Of a stretch of DNA of 61,130 nucleotides, positions 9,776 to 21,412 are shown piece by piece. Every line of letters starts with the position of its first letter. Positions within the stretch are counted from its first letter, which is position 1. The position numbers and the translations under genes were made by a program. Origin of the DNA: Byssothecium circinans (lineage: Eukaryota; Ascomycota; Dothideomycetes; Pleosporales; Massarinaceae); the NCBI GenBank assembly GCA_010015675.1, contig ML976999.1, positions 534,173 to 595,302 on the forward strand, written 5' to 3'. The notes beneath the pieces are model-generated. The model was not told the origin of the DNA. It made no database searches and saw only the letters and a list, made by a program, of their open reading frames with translations.

Positions 9776-11344
9776 ATGCCGCTCGTTTTCGGTCTCTTCG
9801 CCACGCTTTGCATTCAGTTTAGTATAGCGGTAAATCTTACTAGACAAACATCATCGGGCCCAGCTACAGGTTTCATCGACCAAAGCGCGCCAAATGTCGC
9901 TCAATTCCTCGGTATCCCATTCGCCGAAGCACCGATCGGAGAAAGACGATGGTTACCACCTGTTCTGAAGAAGAAAGAGAGAAGCATAAACGCCACATCA
10001 TTCGGGAACAGCTGCCCTCAGTTCTTGCCGAGCACGCCGTCCGTATTTACGGAGGATGCGCCCGAGTTCAACATCCCTGATGATAGTCCTGCCGGCGAAG
10101 ACTGTCTGTCTGTCAGCATCTGGGCACCAAAGAAGACTTGTAGCGAGAGCGGCCTCTTTGCCAGTCATCGCCTGGCTGTATGGCGGAGGTTTCTACACAG
10201 GCGGTGCGAATGTTCCGTATCAGAATCCAATCCAGTGGGTTGAGAGAAGCCAAAAGCACATCGTAGTGTCCATCAAGTCAGACATCCCAACTTCAACCAT
10301 CTTCCACTGCAACTACTAACGCCCCCCAGCTATCGCCTAAACATCTTCGGCTTCCCAAACGGTGCCGGCCTCGCCTCTACCGAGCAGAACCTCGGTTTCC
10401 TTGACCAACGCCTCGGTCTAGAATGGATACGGTCCAACATCGCAAACTTCGGCGGTGACCCTAAACGCATCACTCTCTGGGGCCAAAGCGCGGGCGCAAT
10501 GTCCGCCGACTTCTACAACTTCGCATATCCCGAAGACCCCATCGTCCACGGCTACATCCTCCACTCCGGAACAGCCCAGATCGCACTGTCAGTAGACGCA
10601 AACAACCATTCAAACTTCACCTACGTCGCCAGCCACCTCGGATGCGCCAACCTCACCGCGGCAGCCGAGCTATCTTGCCTGCGCAGGGTCCCTGAAAAGG
10701 AAATCATTTCTTTCATCGAGAACCAATCCAACACCGGCGTCGTCCCCTCCCTCGCCTTCAGCTACGTTCCCGACAACCGCATCATCTTCCCAAACTACAC
10801 CACCCGCGCTCTCTCCGGACGCTTCAGCAAGAAACCCGCCCTAATCGGCACCACAACAAACGAAGGCGCGGCCTTCGCCGCTTACGACCGTACTTCCGGC
10901 CCCGATCCAGCGGAAGCCACATTCTACACTCTATCTACTTTCCTCTGCCCCACAGTGCAAACAACACGCGACCGCTACGCCGCCGGCGCCCCAACCTTCC
11001 GGTACCTCTACGGCGGCAACTTTAGCAATATTTCGCCGCAGTGGTGGGAAGGCGCCTATCATTCCTCAGACCTACCCTTGGTGTTTGGCACGTCGGGGAT
11101 CGCGCGCGGAGAGAGCACGTCGTTTGAGAAAGAGGTGCAGGATCAGATGCAGGATTATTGGGTCGCGTTCGCAGAGGATCCGGTGGGCGGGTTGAAGAGG
11201 GTGGGGTGGGAGGAATATGAGCCCGAGGGTGGGGGGGTGTTGTTTGCGTGGGAGGGCGTGGTGAGACAGGGGATTGGGGTGGGGAAGTTGGAGGGGGCTT
11301 GTGAGGGGTTAGTGCCGAAGGAGGGGGCGAGGCCGCCGCCGTAG
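9776..11344 (+). pseudogene. Secreted type-B carboxylesterase with one frameshift
   Basis: The N-terminus MPLVFGLFATLCIQFSIAVN is a good signal peptide. The family motifs QFLGIPFAEAP, GEDCLSVSIW, YGGGFYTGG (oxyanion hole), GQSAGA (nucleophile Ser), TNEGAAF (acid) and AYHSSDLPLVFG (His) are all present in order, so the alpha/beta hydrolase triad is intact. A predicted intron at 10277-10329 (branch ctaac) joins VVSIN to YRLNIFGF. Between SIWAPKK and LPVIAWLYGG, near 10135-10165, the frame changes by one base and no GT..AG intron fits. The gene is therefore a recent pseudogene or holds a sequencing error. It would hydrolyse esters outside the cell; the substrate is unknown. Confidence 0.8.
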
Positions 11345-11714
11345 AGTATGTGTCCCTGTCCTATGGAGCGGAAATTATTGGTGGGATGCAAAAGGGAGAC
11401 TTTGATTCAACTACAGTACATAAAAGACGGAAATAGGGATTTGAACACTATGGTCAAAACAAAACCCTGGGAGAAGAGAAAGTAAACTTAAACAAACCGC
11501 GCATAAAACCCCCTCGTTGAACGAACAACCCAACGTCCCAAACAGTAACATCGCTCCAAGGACATCTTACAATTTGTGTCAAATTTTTCCACGTCACCTT
11601 TTGCTTTCCGCATGGCCTTCTCGCAACACCACTCATCCCACGCAATCCCAGTCCTCCTTTCGTTGAGCGACTCGTTACAAGTCAGGATGCCCAATGCCAT
11701 CTCTTCATTCCCCT

Positions 11715-14700
11715 TTTACCTACCTTCTCCTAGCTTCCAGCTTACCAAAGCCATCTTTTCGTGGCGCGAGCAACCGGCGCCACTGCCGTCGCTGTCACCG
11801 TCACAGTAGATCGAACCGTAGTCCGAACCGTAGTCCGAACCGTAGTCCGAACCGTAGACCGAATCGTAGACGTAGAAACGCTAGTCACGGTTGCAGAACT
11901 ATATCACATCAGCCCGCGTCCGATCCAACATTTTCTCTCACCTTTCCTTCCCGATCGAGAGAACTTGGACTTACCTAACAGACGTCGAGATCAGCGTCGA
12001 CGTGATCGTGCTCCGAATGGTAGAAGTCGTGGGCCGTACTGACGTGGTAGTGATTGTCGAAGTCGTCGGCCGAATGGACGTGGAAACAGACGTGGACGTT
12101 ACAGTCTGTCGCAAGGTAGCTGTGGATGTTATCGTCGATGTTGTCGGGCGGACGGATGTCGTAGTTCGTAGACTCGTTGCCGTGATGGTTGAAAGGCTCG
12201 TTGTTGTGAAGCGGGAGAGCGTCACGGTTGATACGCGGGTAGTTGTTATTATATTTGTGTTTGTCACTGTGCGGAGGGAAGTTGTGGTACGGACGCCGAC
12301 TGTAGTCGTGACAGTGCGTGTGGAGGTGGATGTTGTGGTGTCTAAGTCTGTGGATGTGATTGTTCTGGCGGGAGCTGTGGTTGTGATGGTGCGGACGGCA
12401 GCTGTAGACGTAATGGTGCGGAGAGCAGTTGTAGATGTGATAGTACGGGTGGAAATGGAGGTTGTGGTATCTAGGTCCGTAGACGTTACGGTGCGGACCA
12501 ATGTGCTTGTACGTGTCGTCACGGGGCCGGTTGTGACAGTAAGCGTGGCTGTCGAGACGGATGTTGTGGTAAAGGAAGCTACGATGAGAAGTCAATAAAA
12601 CGTTCTTCGGGAAGTTGATAGCGGAGTAAAGCGGACCCTGGGGCAGCGAATGAAACCGAGCCAGCGGATGGAAGCAGCTTGCGAAGGCGCCTGAAGGCTC
12701 CGAGGAATACTCACCAGTCAACGTGGAGATAGACGTGCTGATAGAGGTTGACGCCATGGCCGTTGTGGTCAGATACTGGACATGGGTTGTTGTGCGTTCG
12801 GGACCCTCAACGGTCTGTGTTCTAGTGGTGGTCTCTGTCTCCGTCCCATCGCGGTAAACGGTAGTCTGAGTGTGTTAGTCTGATGCCCGAGTAAATGGCG
12901 ATGACGCGTGATTCGATCACGTGCTTTTGTCCGTATTGGAAACAACATTGAAGTGCATGAGTAGAAAGATGGAGTCTAGTAGGGGGTGGACATACAGTCG
13001 GGGGCTGAACCGAAATCTGGTATATGCTCGTTGTCGTCGTTTCTGTAAACGACGTGGTGCGCGTTGACTAATACCTATTAGCACAATTCGAGGGAAGGAT
13101 GCGACTTGCGTACATAGACTGTGTGACTCTCAATTGCCGTGATAGGGTTAAAGACCGTGACAGTCTCTGCATCTTGAGTGATAAAGTCCGAAACCATTGC
13201 GGTAATGTAGATAGTCGATGCTTCCTGGGGTGAGGCCAGCTCCGTTTGGGTAATATACACAAATGAGGCAGGCTGCATCTCTGTGACTGTAGGACCAGCT
13301 TCAGTAATGGTTGGTCCTGCTTCGGTGATCACTTCACCGTCGGTAGTAATATACACCGTTGAGGGTTCTAGGCTGTGTGTTTCTGAGACGGTGACAGTGG
13401 CCTGGAAAAGTTAGCATCAAACAGGAAGGTTAATAGGCTTGCGTACAAAGCTTCCGCTTGCTGTGACAGTCACTACACTTGCCACTGGGCATGACGTATC
13501 TGAGGTGCTCGTTGGCTGCGATGAGGACCGCGTGAGAGTCGTGAAGGTAGTCAGACTCCATGACGTGATCGGAGCGGACGTAATATCTATCATGATCAGC
13601 GTTGCAGAGAAGAGATAAGGTCCCGACCATACCTAGTAGTGAAGAAGACGAACTTTCAGAGCTTGTAATGGAGTTTGAGAGCGATGAAGATAAGCTCTCG
13701 GAGCTATCTGTGCTTAGACTTGGGATAGGGAGTGACGATGAAGAACTATCCGTGCTTGAGATCGTTATTGATACCGACGATACGTCAGCGAAAGAAAACT
13801 GCGAGAGGTTAGCCTATCTGGCTAAGGGAAGAGAGTCTCCTATGCGGTGGAATTGGTACTGTTGATACGCCCGATCCCATCCTAGGAGGCAGGCAAAGCT
13901 CTCCGTAAAGAATTGCTCTACCCTGAGCCTTCGACACGAGGCCGTGTACAATGGAACCATCCGCGGAGATGGCGAGGGCTTGGATGACATAAGTTAGGAA
14001 TTTTGACTTACAGAAGAACTCTCAGGCACAGATGACTGCGAGGACGATGTGCTCTCAGTCGAACTTGGTAAGGTGCTGGATTCTGTCCAGGTGCTGGTAT
14101 ATGACGATGTGAGCGAGCTGTCGGATACTGAGGAAAACGTGGTCGTCTCCAAGCCAGGGGACATAAAACTGTCCGAGGAAGAAGCGAAGGCGGAAGTCGA
14201 TGACGTGTCACTTTGGACGGAACTCGATGTTGATGTGGGAAGAGAACTGGTTGAAGCCAGGCTTTGCTCGGTCAAACTCTCAGTTGGAGTCTCGGATGCG
14301 GAGGTGCTCCCAATCATCGATGTATCGCTAAAGCTAAGAGAAGAAGGCCCTGGCGTAGCTAACGACGATGCACTTCCGGATTCGTCGGGCATGGTGGTAG
14401 TAACGAACGACGACGAAGAATCTGACGCTGTAGAGGAAGACTCCATAGAAGAGCTGGGCGTCATAAAACTGTTAGAGGGGCCCGTCAATGATTCCGTCAA
14501 TGATTCTGTGGACGAATCCATCCAACTACTTGTGTCTGTTGATTCCAAAATGGAGTACGTCGTAGTCTCCGAATCGACCGAACTGCTGCTGGTAACAGAA
14601 GTTGAGAAAGATGTGGAGCTCGGTAGATCAGAAGATTCCGAAAGCGTACTACTGGTCTGGCTAGGATCTGACTGAGAAATGCTACTGCTCACAATTTCAG

Positions 14701-17269
14701 GTGACTGTGAACTGCTGCTCGTGACTAGTGACAAGCTAGGCGATGTCTCGCTTGCCAATGGAGAGTCGGTGGAAGTGCTCGATGTCAAAAGCTCACTAAA
14801 AATCTGTGTCAAGCTTTCCGTTGAGCTCGGCGACGACGAAGACGAAGAGCCAATATTTCCTTCTACGTCCGAGCTTAAAGAAGAGCTAGACGACGTTTCG
14901 GTTGCCGATAGTGATTCAATAGACGTGCTTGATGTCAAAAGCTCGCTAAAAGTTTCTGTCCTGCTCTCGGTTGAAATTGGTGGTGACGTAGAACTAGTAT
15001 CCCCTTCAACCTCTGAGCCTGAAGAAGAGCTAGACGCTCCGCTGATCACAGTAGGCGAGGCATCGGAGGTGATTGTTATCGCGTCCGAAGAAGTACTTCT
15101 TCCTTCGCCGACTGAGCTTGACGGTGATGATGGCGACGGCGTTTCACTTGCTTCCGAATATGTAGCAATTGAGCTGTCGTCAGATGCCACTGGAATTTCG
15201 GACAAGGCACTTGTCATTTTCGAGGTGGCATCGGATAATGACGGGCTTTCAGATGCAGCGCTTGAGGTCGTAGAGAAACTGGTAGACAAGCTCGGGTCGG
15301 GCGCTGAAGAGCTTTCAGAATTGGAATTTGACATCGTAGAAGATTCGAGGCCGGTACTCGTCTCGGGGATCGGAGTACTCGATGTTAAGAAGCTAGTATC
15401 TAAACTTGTACTTATCTCAGGACCAGGAGTACTTAGCACCGAGGAGCTAGATTCCAAGCTTTCACTCGTATCAGGGACTGGAGTACTTGACGGTGAGGAG
15501 CTGGTATCCAGGCTGGTAACCGACATGGTTGATGTATCGATGGAGCTATCTGCAGACGAGGTTGTTTCCAGGCTATCGCTTGGTGAAGAAGCATCAGGCG
15601 TAGACGCACTGCTCTGCGTTGACACGATGACAGTTGAATCGTCCGATGAGGTAGATTGTAGCGACGATATACTACTGCTCGGATCGACAGAAGAGATTGT
15701 CGCCAGATCATCAGTAGACTCAGCTGAAGTGCTACTCGAGTCGAAAATTAAGGTGGTGCTTTCCGGATCTATACTCTGTGTTGAAGTGGAGCTCACATCC
15801 GAGGAGCTGCTATCGGAAGGCGAAGAACTGCTCTCTGTCGTGGAAGGATCAATGTTCTGAATAGACTGTCCGCTAGCGGCCGTCGGAATGGAGCTGATCG
15901 AAGTCTTGTCGACCATAGAAGATGATGAGGTCTGCGTAGTTTGTAGCGTCGCCGATGATGTAATATCCAGCATAGATATTTCAGAAAGTGTGTTGCTTTC
16001 GGAAGACACCGTAGCTTCTGATTCAGTGGAGCTCGGGGAAGATATCGACGACTCGTCGACGAGAGAAGTTGAAGAAGAAGATTCACTATCTTCTAATATT
16101 GCCGATGATGTAATTTCTGGTAAAGATGCACTGAAAGCAGTACTACTTTCGGAAAATGACGCAGTTTCTAGTGCAGTGGAGCTTGATGTAGATATGGAGG
16201 GTTCATCGCTTTGTAGTGTCGCTAATGATGTAGTGCCTAACAAAGACGTGCTGGAGGGTTCACTACTCTCGGTAGACAATGTAGTTACTAGCTCTATAGA
16301 GCTCGATGCACTGGAAGTTTCGCTACTGTCGGAGGAAGACGTAGTCTCTAGATCAGTAGAGCTCAATGTGGATGTGTCTTCTTGAATTGCATTGATGCTC
16401 GGGGCCGAGAATCTGGTGCTAGACCCTTCTTCAGAAGAACTAGTTGTTGTCGTGGGAATGTCCGTCGTTGATGTCACATCATCCATAGAAGAAGAAGATA
16501 AGTTGGGTGAGGGTTCCCCACTTGCTGATGCCGAGGAATCCGATGAAGCGGTCGAGCTTGAATCAGTATTGCTGGAGATCGTTGGCGAAGATAAGGCGTC
16601 AGAATCTAAAGATATCGTCGGGGTAGAAAATGTCGATGGCGAGGGTGAATCGGAGGGGTCGACGGATGTGCTAGATAAAGTTGGCTCGAGGAAGGTACTG
16701 GAAATTGAAGGGTCGCTGGTAGTGTACGTCGTAGAGCTAATCAAACTTTCGGTCTCTGTATCGGATGATGACGAGACGACAGCACCTGCGCTGCTTTGAG
16801 ATGCGCTATCGGATAGAGTTGATGTGTCGAGAGAGCTAGATGTTGAGGGGCTATCGGAGGAAGGCAGAGAAGTCGAGCTTGCATCGATCTCCTGGATTCG
16901 GATCTCTTCTTCAGCGCATCCAATCTCAGGTCGTACGACACGTCGTATCCGTCGCAACTACTCGGCATGTTAACCCGCGAATGATAATTATAATTTTTAG
17001 ATATAGTTGCATACCGAAGAAGACAAGAATGCAGATATTGAGCTTGAAGAGGGTAGTATCGCGCTTGAGGAAGCTGAATTGGAGTTAGAGGGACTTGTTG
17101 AAGAGTTCACCAGTGAGACATGTGAAGACACCGACCGTGCCACACTATCACAAGAACTGTCAGCAAGGAATATGGTACTCGAGGAACTTCCCTCTGCGGG
17201 AGCTGCGTTGGATCCGATGGACGAGAGCGAGGAGGATATCGAGTCGGCAATTGAATCGTTATTCACACT
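11715..17269 (-). CDS. Giant Ser/Thr-rich mucin-like surface protein, at least 9 exons
   Basis: Splicing on the minus strand gives one continuous frame. Exons are 17269-17015, about 16957-14012, 13798-13633, 13586-13447, 13401-13114, 13067-12996, 12865-12715, 12578-11975 and 11898-11715, with GT..AG introns whose phases all match (the exact 3' splice site before the 2.9-kb exon is open). The product is about 1600 aa. The N-terminal two thirds is almost only Ser, Thr, Asp, Glu and Pro. The C-terminal third has repeated T-x-T-V-T and TTST motifs such as TVTVSETHSLEPSTVYITTD. This is the composition of heavily O-glycosylated wall adhesins or mucins. The 5' end is incomplete: an intron seems to end at 17270, and I could not find the signal-peptide exon. 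No GPI signal is seen at the predicted end. Confidence 0.65.
11811..11875. repeat. 12-bp minisatellite (gtccgaaccgta)
   Basis: About four to five tandem copies of a 12-mer, with two diverged end copies. The repeat lies in frame in the last exon of the mucin-like gene, where it encodes repeated V-R-T-T units. Confidence 0.8.
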
Positions 17270-17281
17270 CTGCGCATGTTA

Positions 17282-18424
17282 GCGTGATAGATTAAAAAAG
17301 AAACGCCCGTGTGTTGTGCTTGTCATGAAAAAAGGAAATGATAAATGAGAATAAAGGAAAGAAACAGGTGCTGTATGCGTTCAGTGGTAGGATGAGAGAC
17401 AATCCCCCGCGCAAAGACAAGATGCATAAGAGAGGTACCGTCAACGGTCAGTGTAAGGATTGAACAACAGAACATAGTTGAGTGAAGGTAAATGATCGGC
17501 GCGTTGAGGGAAGAGAAGGGGCGGTTAAGTGATCTAGAACACACGCGTCTGACGCGTCGAGCTTGCAGCATTCTCGCTAACGTAATGTTATAATTGCTGG
17601 AATGTAACCTTAAAGAGACCTCCTACAAGCGAGATTATACGACCCAGGAAATAAATTCCTAGCAAAGAGATATGAGAATACCTTAGGGATTTCCCATCCA
17701 TGTTTTTCTAGCTGATGTAAAGGAGTTGCTCATCGTTGATGCCGATGAAGGTGTGGGTCAAGCGAGGGAAACTGTCGACGAGGCTGAGTTGATAGAGTCA
17801 TTCCCCCATTTCTTATACACATATGGACTTCACGTATTTAGAAGCACCGCCGCCTTCGTTTTACTGTAAAGCGAGATCTCCACCGGCAGGTCTATCGCAG
17901 AAGAGACTTCAACGAGGCAGGTTAACGTGTCATGGAACCACCGGAACCACGCCGTCACCTGGGAGATAAGTTGAAACCATCCGATTCTATCTCGTACTCT
18001 AGAGACATGATGTGGTGTTCGATGCGCTGTTTATATGTGCCGGTGGAGAGATGCGGCGCGAGGTCAGCGCTCGGAAGATTCGGAGAAGACACGCTAGCAG
18101 TCGGGCAAAGCTCGGATAAAATCTGCCACTGTGGCCGAATGTGTGGCTCTCCACAGCCAGCAGCACAATATGAGCAGCTACCCAATATCAATATCTCCAT
18201 GTCATTCCTTTCCCGACCACCTTCCGACAGGGATGTAATCTTTCAAACCTAGGGGACGACCAATGATTCCTCTGCACTACAAAGACTATACCATGGTATG
18301 TCGCAGACATATAAGATACACAAGACACGAGAGAATGACCAATTCCATACTATCTATGGTACCCTCTATAATATCGCTACTTCCAGGGATGTCTTCTCAA
18401 CGTTTTCCTGGCACGGTCCATAAA
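17282..18424. other. Intergenic; probable 5' exon of the mucin-like gene not located
   Basis: The first exon of the mucin-like gene should lie in 17290-17600 on the minus strand; an ATG at about 17511 opens MFCCSILTLTVDG, but the intron phase does not fit the next exon. A small minus-strand frame at 17955-18200 (MEILILGSCSYC) has no motif. Confidence 0.3.
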
Positions 18425-19911
18425 CTAGTGCCGTACTTTTCCACCATGCCGTTCACACGCCTCCACATCTGGATGAGCCGCAGAAGTGATGTTGAGTCCT
18501 AAGCTGGGAATGCAATTGTCAAACCCCTTTTCTTGGATGAATTGGGGCAGGCCATTCAGCATCAAACGATCCACTTCAGGAGCCGTAGGATGATCACGAG
18601 CGAACTCTATCGCATAAGTGAGCGGGCCTTTGTCTACCCCCGTGGGAAATTCGCTTCTAAGCACACCTTCCGCTAAGTCCAGGACGTGATAGTTCATAAG
18701 CCTCAATTTCTCAGGTGGAGTCCAGTTTTGACAAGAGAAGACGGTGCTTGGGTGGTGGGCGCTGTAGGCGGGCTTGGCCTTTGCGGCCTTTTTGCACAAG
18801 TTATTTACGATATTGGACATATACTGTATGGCATCAATACCGCGGGCCTTGCACTACTCAAAGTTAGCCAGTATTTCTCAGACAGGTACTATTGAAGCAT
18901 ACCATGAAGCGAATGGCCTCAGTCCAACCCCATTTAGCACCAGCTATTCGCTTAACCCAGTCTTGCCAATCGAGATGGTGTGGAAAGAACTATGGACAGT
19001 CAGTTACTGGTCTCGGAAATATTGATGAAGCTTACCGTCAAAAGCTCAATGCTTGTCACCACGAGGTCGCCCATGAGCGTTATATTAGCGCTCCGAGGTG
19101 GAGCGGTTGAATAGACTCCGTGTATTGGGCCATCGATTGCCTCTGGCGGCAATGTCCGGTTGAGCAACCTCGCCATTCGTACGAAGCCTAGTGGTCGCCG
19201 ATGATACGTCTTAGACGCCTTCTTTCCGACAACTCTCGAAGTTGAGGGTTTCGCGGACGAGGGAGGACCGATCACTCCGTTGCTTCTCGATGATCCAGCA
19301 TCATATTTGATTCTGTTCTGCGCCAACAGCCGCCGACGGACAACCTCGTCATTTGACCTCAAAGCATGTCGTGCTCGTTGCAACTCACGTTCATCCTCCT
19401 GGTCTGTATCCTCTGGCTGCCAAGACCTCTTTGATCCTTTTCTGTTCGTGCTCTCTTGGTTTGATATCCTTTCATGGGCACCGCTGGCAAAGATCCCTAT
19501 CGGAACGTATTCTGATAGCTGCGGCGTGGGAGGAGCCAGCGAGGAAGTTTCGACAGCAAGCGGTGTTGAAGACTCGGTACCGGCCAGCAAACGTGGATCT
19601 ATAGGAATCGAGTGCGATGGCTCGAGGGCTACCGTCTCGCCCCAACGTTCGCCACCGGTAATGGTGGACGAGATTTCGGGAGGACTTTCCTGAACGTAGC
19701 CTTTGCAACTTGTTAGCTCATTGTGCGATATCATTGATCATCAATACTTACCATTATCCGGGAAGATCCGCCACCAGAGGGGAGTTCCAGGTGGCCTTGA
19801 CCATGAGTCGGGTTGCAAGAATTGCGGATACTGCACCGGGTCATCGTACATCCATGGACGGTCGTTCTCTGGATACAGTTCTGGACTGTAATTTTCGAAT
19901 CGGTGTGACAT
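18425..19911 (-). CDS. Family X paralogue X1 (unrecognised orphan family)
   Basis: Four predicted exons (19911-19752, 19700-19036, 18989-18903, 18853-18425) give 446 aa. Exon 1 begins MSHRFENYSPELYPEN and contains PLWWRIFPDN. The long second exon is low-complexity with a charged, probably coiled-coil stretch (DQEDERELQRARHALRS) and ends with GVYSTAPP and VVTSIELLT. Exon 3 encodes only 29 residues (FFPHHLDWQDWV...). The last exon has YHVLDLAEGVLRSEFPTG, DKGPLTYA and LNGLPQFIQEKG. I do not recognise the family. X2, X4 and X5 downstream share the ELLT end, the short exon and the last-exon motifs with identical intron phases. X1 is the best-preserved copy. There is no signal peptide or membrane segment; the function is unknown. 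Confidence 0.75.
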
Positions 19912-20390
19912 GGTGAAGTGCGGTATAGTATGAAGTTTATATGCACGCCACTGGGGTGTTGTCCACAATAGTGTTTTCCAGTGTTAGGTTGTGGAGTGCG
20001 AGTGTGTTATAGAGAGGGTGTAGGTGTGCAAGAGCCGTAGCGACAAATTATACTTTGTGCGCCCGTTCACTGTAGTTTTATGCGCTAATGACGAAACGTT
20101 CCTTGATACAAGTTGGAAGCACGGACGATGCGATTGCGTTTGTCTAAGAGAATCTTCCAGCCTCTCTGTAGGAAACCTTGGAAGACTTCCGAGCGTTACC
20201 AGCTTTGTCATCGCCGTAGATGAGGGATCAATATATATGATGGATGTTTGCTTCGATACACCTATTTCAGGTGCAGTGACGGAATGAAAGCAGTCGGGCC
20301 ATTGTTAAATCTCAGTGGAAGTGTGTGTTTATATCACACGGCATATTGGGTACCTTAATAGTTGTCGAAGCTCCGCAGCCGGAACAATCA

Positions 20391-20681
20391 TTATGGATAT
20401 AGATATTGGGCGCATATTACGAGATAGGATGTATATGCCGTCAGGAACTCGATACCGATAACAACCAAGTTTCCTGGGGGCCAGCTCTTCAGTCTTCGCC
20501 GGTCTTCCGTGCTATACGGGAGCCCTAGTCGGATAGTAACGGCACAGCCAGATGCTAGAGCTGAAATGAAACATTTCATAAAGAATGGAGTGTCTGCTAA
20601 AAGAGCAGCTGTAAACTGAGATAACTCATTGAAAGATGCGGATCCACCAAAGCTTGTGTTTGAAGACAGGCTCTCGGTCAT
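20391..20681 (-). pseudogene. Possible family X fragment
   Basis: A 96-codon ATG frame whose C-terminal part (RLKSWPPGN, LVVIGIEFLTA) resembles the end of the long exon of family X (GDLVVTSIELLT). The short exon and the last exon are missing. It lies between X1 and X2 on the same strand, as expected of a remnant copy. The similarity is short and could be chance. Confidence 0.35.
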
Positions 20682-20711
20682 GTGATTATATCACATGACT
20701 ATCACATGACC
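20676..20711. promoter_or_regulatory. Clustered CATGTGA/TCACATG sites
   Basis: The 11-mer ggtcatgtgat (20676-20686) is inverted as atcacatgacc (20701-20711), with a further copy of atcacatgac (20690-20699) between them. The cluster lies at the start of the X fragment and about 205 bases upstream of the plus-strand ATG at 20915. It looks like a bHLH-type (CANNTG) site cluster. Confidence 0.4.
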
Positions 20712-20914
20712 GTCCCCTTATATGGTCTTCTTATGCAGTTGCTGCTCGATCAGTCAATCAATCACTTTTCTCCCACTCACTCAGATGCTCATTTCAACAG
20801 CCAGACCTTCCGTGCCCACTTGATTCGCTTTCTGTTTAAGGCCCATCAGCCCACTAAGCTTCAACGTATTGCTTGCTGCTTGCTGTCGAAAACATACCCG
20901 CTTGCTTGAGCAAG

Positions 20915-21412
20915 ATGACCCCTATCAACACCGGTGAGAAATTTGGCTGGACGAACAGCAAATTAGGTCCTCCAAAAAGTAATAGCCTAGCCTGATTTTT
21001 CTAGGGAGAGGAGCCGGAGGCTCCGAGTTCTGGCACTAAAGATCGGTGTAAGGCTGGGCTTTGGTAAGACGAGCAAGCCTCTTCTGAGGATACTCCACTA
21101 GTTGACCGTACTTTCTGTAATCTCGCTGAAGCTCTCCGTTTTCTGGATGCAACGCTCAAGGCACCTACTCCACAGGTGCCAATCAATGCTCAAAGTGAGG
21201 CCATGAGTACCCATAGATTCGTCAAATCTCACAATAGATATCGTGGACACTTTCCCTACCGCATAGATCATAATCGCAAGTTGTGTCACATCCACCAAAA
21301 CGCCAAACACGAAACTAATTATTCCTATTTTTGGCCACCCAAACGGTTGCAGGTGGCCACATCCGCGTTGACAGACGCGTTAGCCCCCATACCCAGGACT
21401 GCAAAATGCTGA
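20915..21412 (+). pseudogene. Possible disrupted orphan gene on plus strand
   Basis: After a CT-rich leader, an ATG at 20915 opens MTPINT. A GT..AG intron (about 20932 to 21008) can join it to EEPEAPSSGTKDRCKAGLW. An in-frame TAA then precedes a further coding-like stretch (DEQASSEDTPLVDRTFCNL, EALRFLDATLKAPTPQVP) that stays open to 21412 and overlaps the 3' end of X2. No family is recognised. It may be a nonsense-mutated orphan or chance. Confidence 0.3.

Noticed and set aside
8895..9827. Plus-strand frames over the DenD-like gene and its upstream region
   Set aside because: Shadows of the dehydrogenase; no motifs and no intron support.
11891..12598. Plus-strand Val/Asp/Arg-rich frame (235 codons)
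   Set aside because: It is antisense to the TTST-rich exons of the mucin-like gene, and its repeated composition is a by-product.
14049..16799. Long plus-strand open frames rich in Glu/Val/Ser opposite the mucin-like exon
   Set aside because: They are antisense shadows: Ser-rich codons on the minus strand leave the complementary strand open. The minus strand has consistent introns and protein-like repeats.
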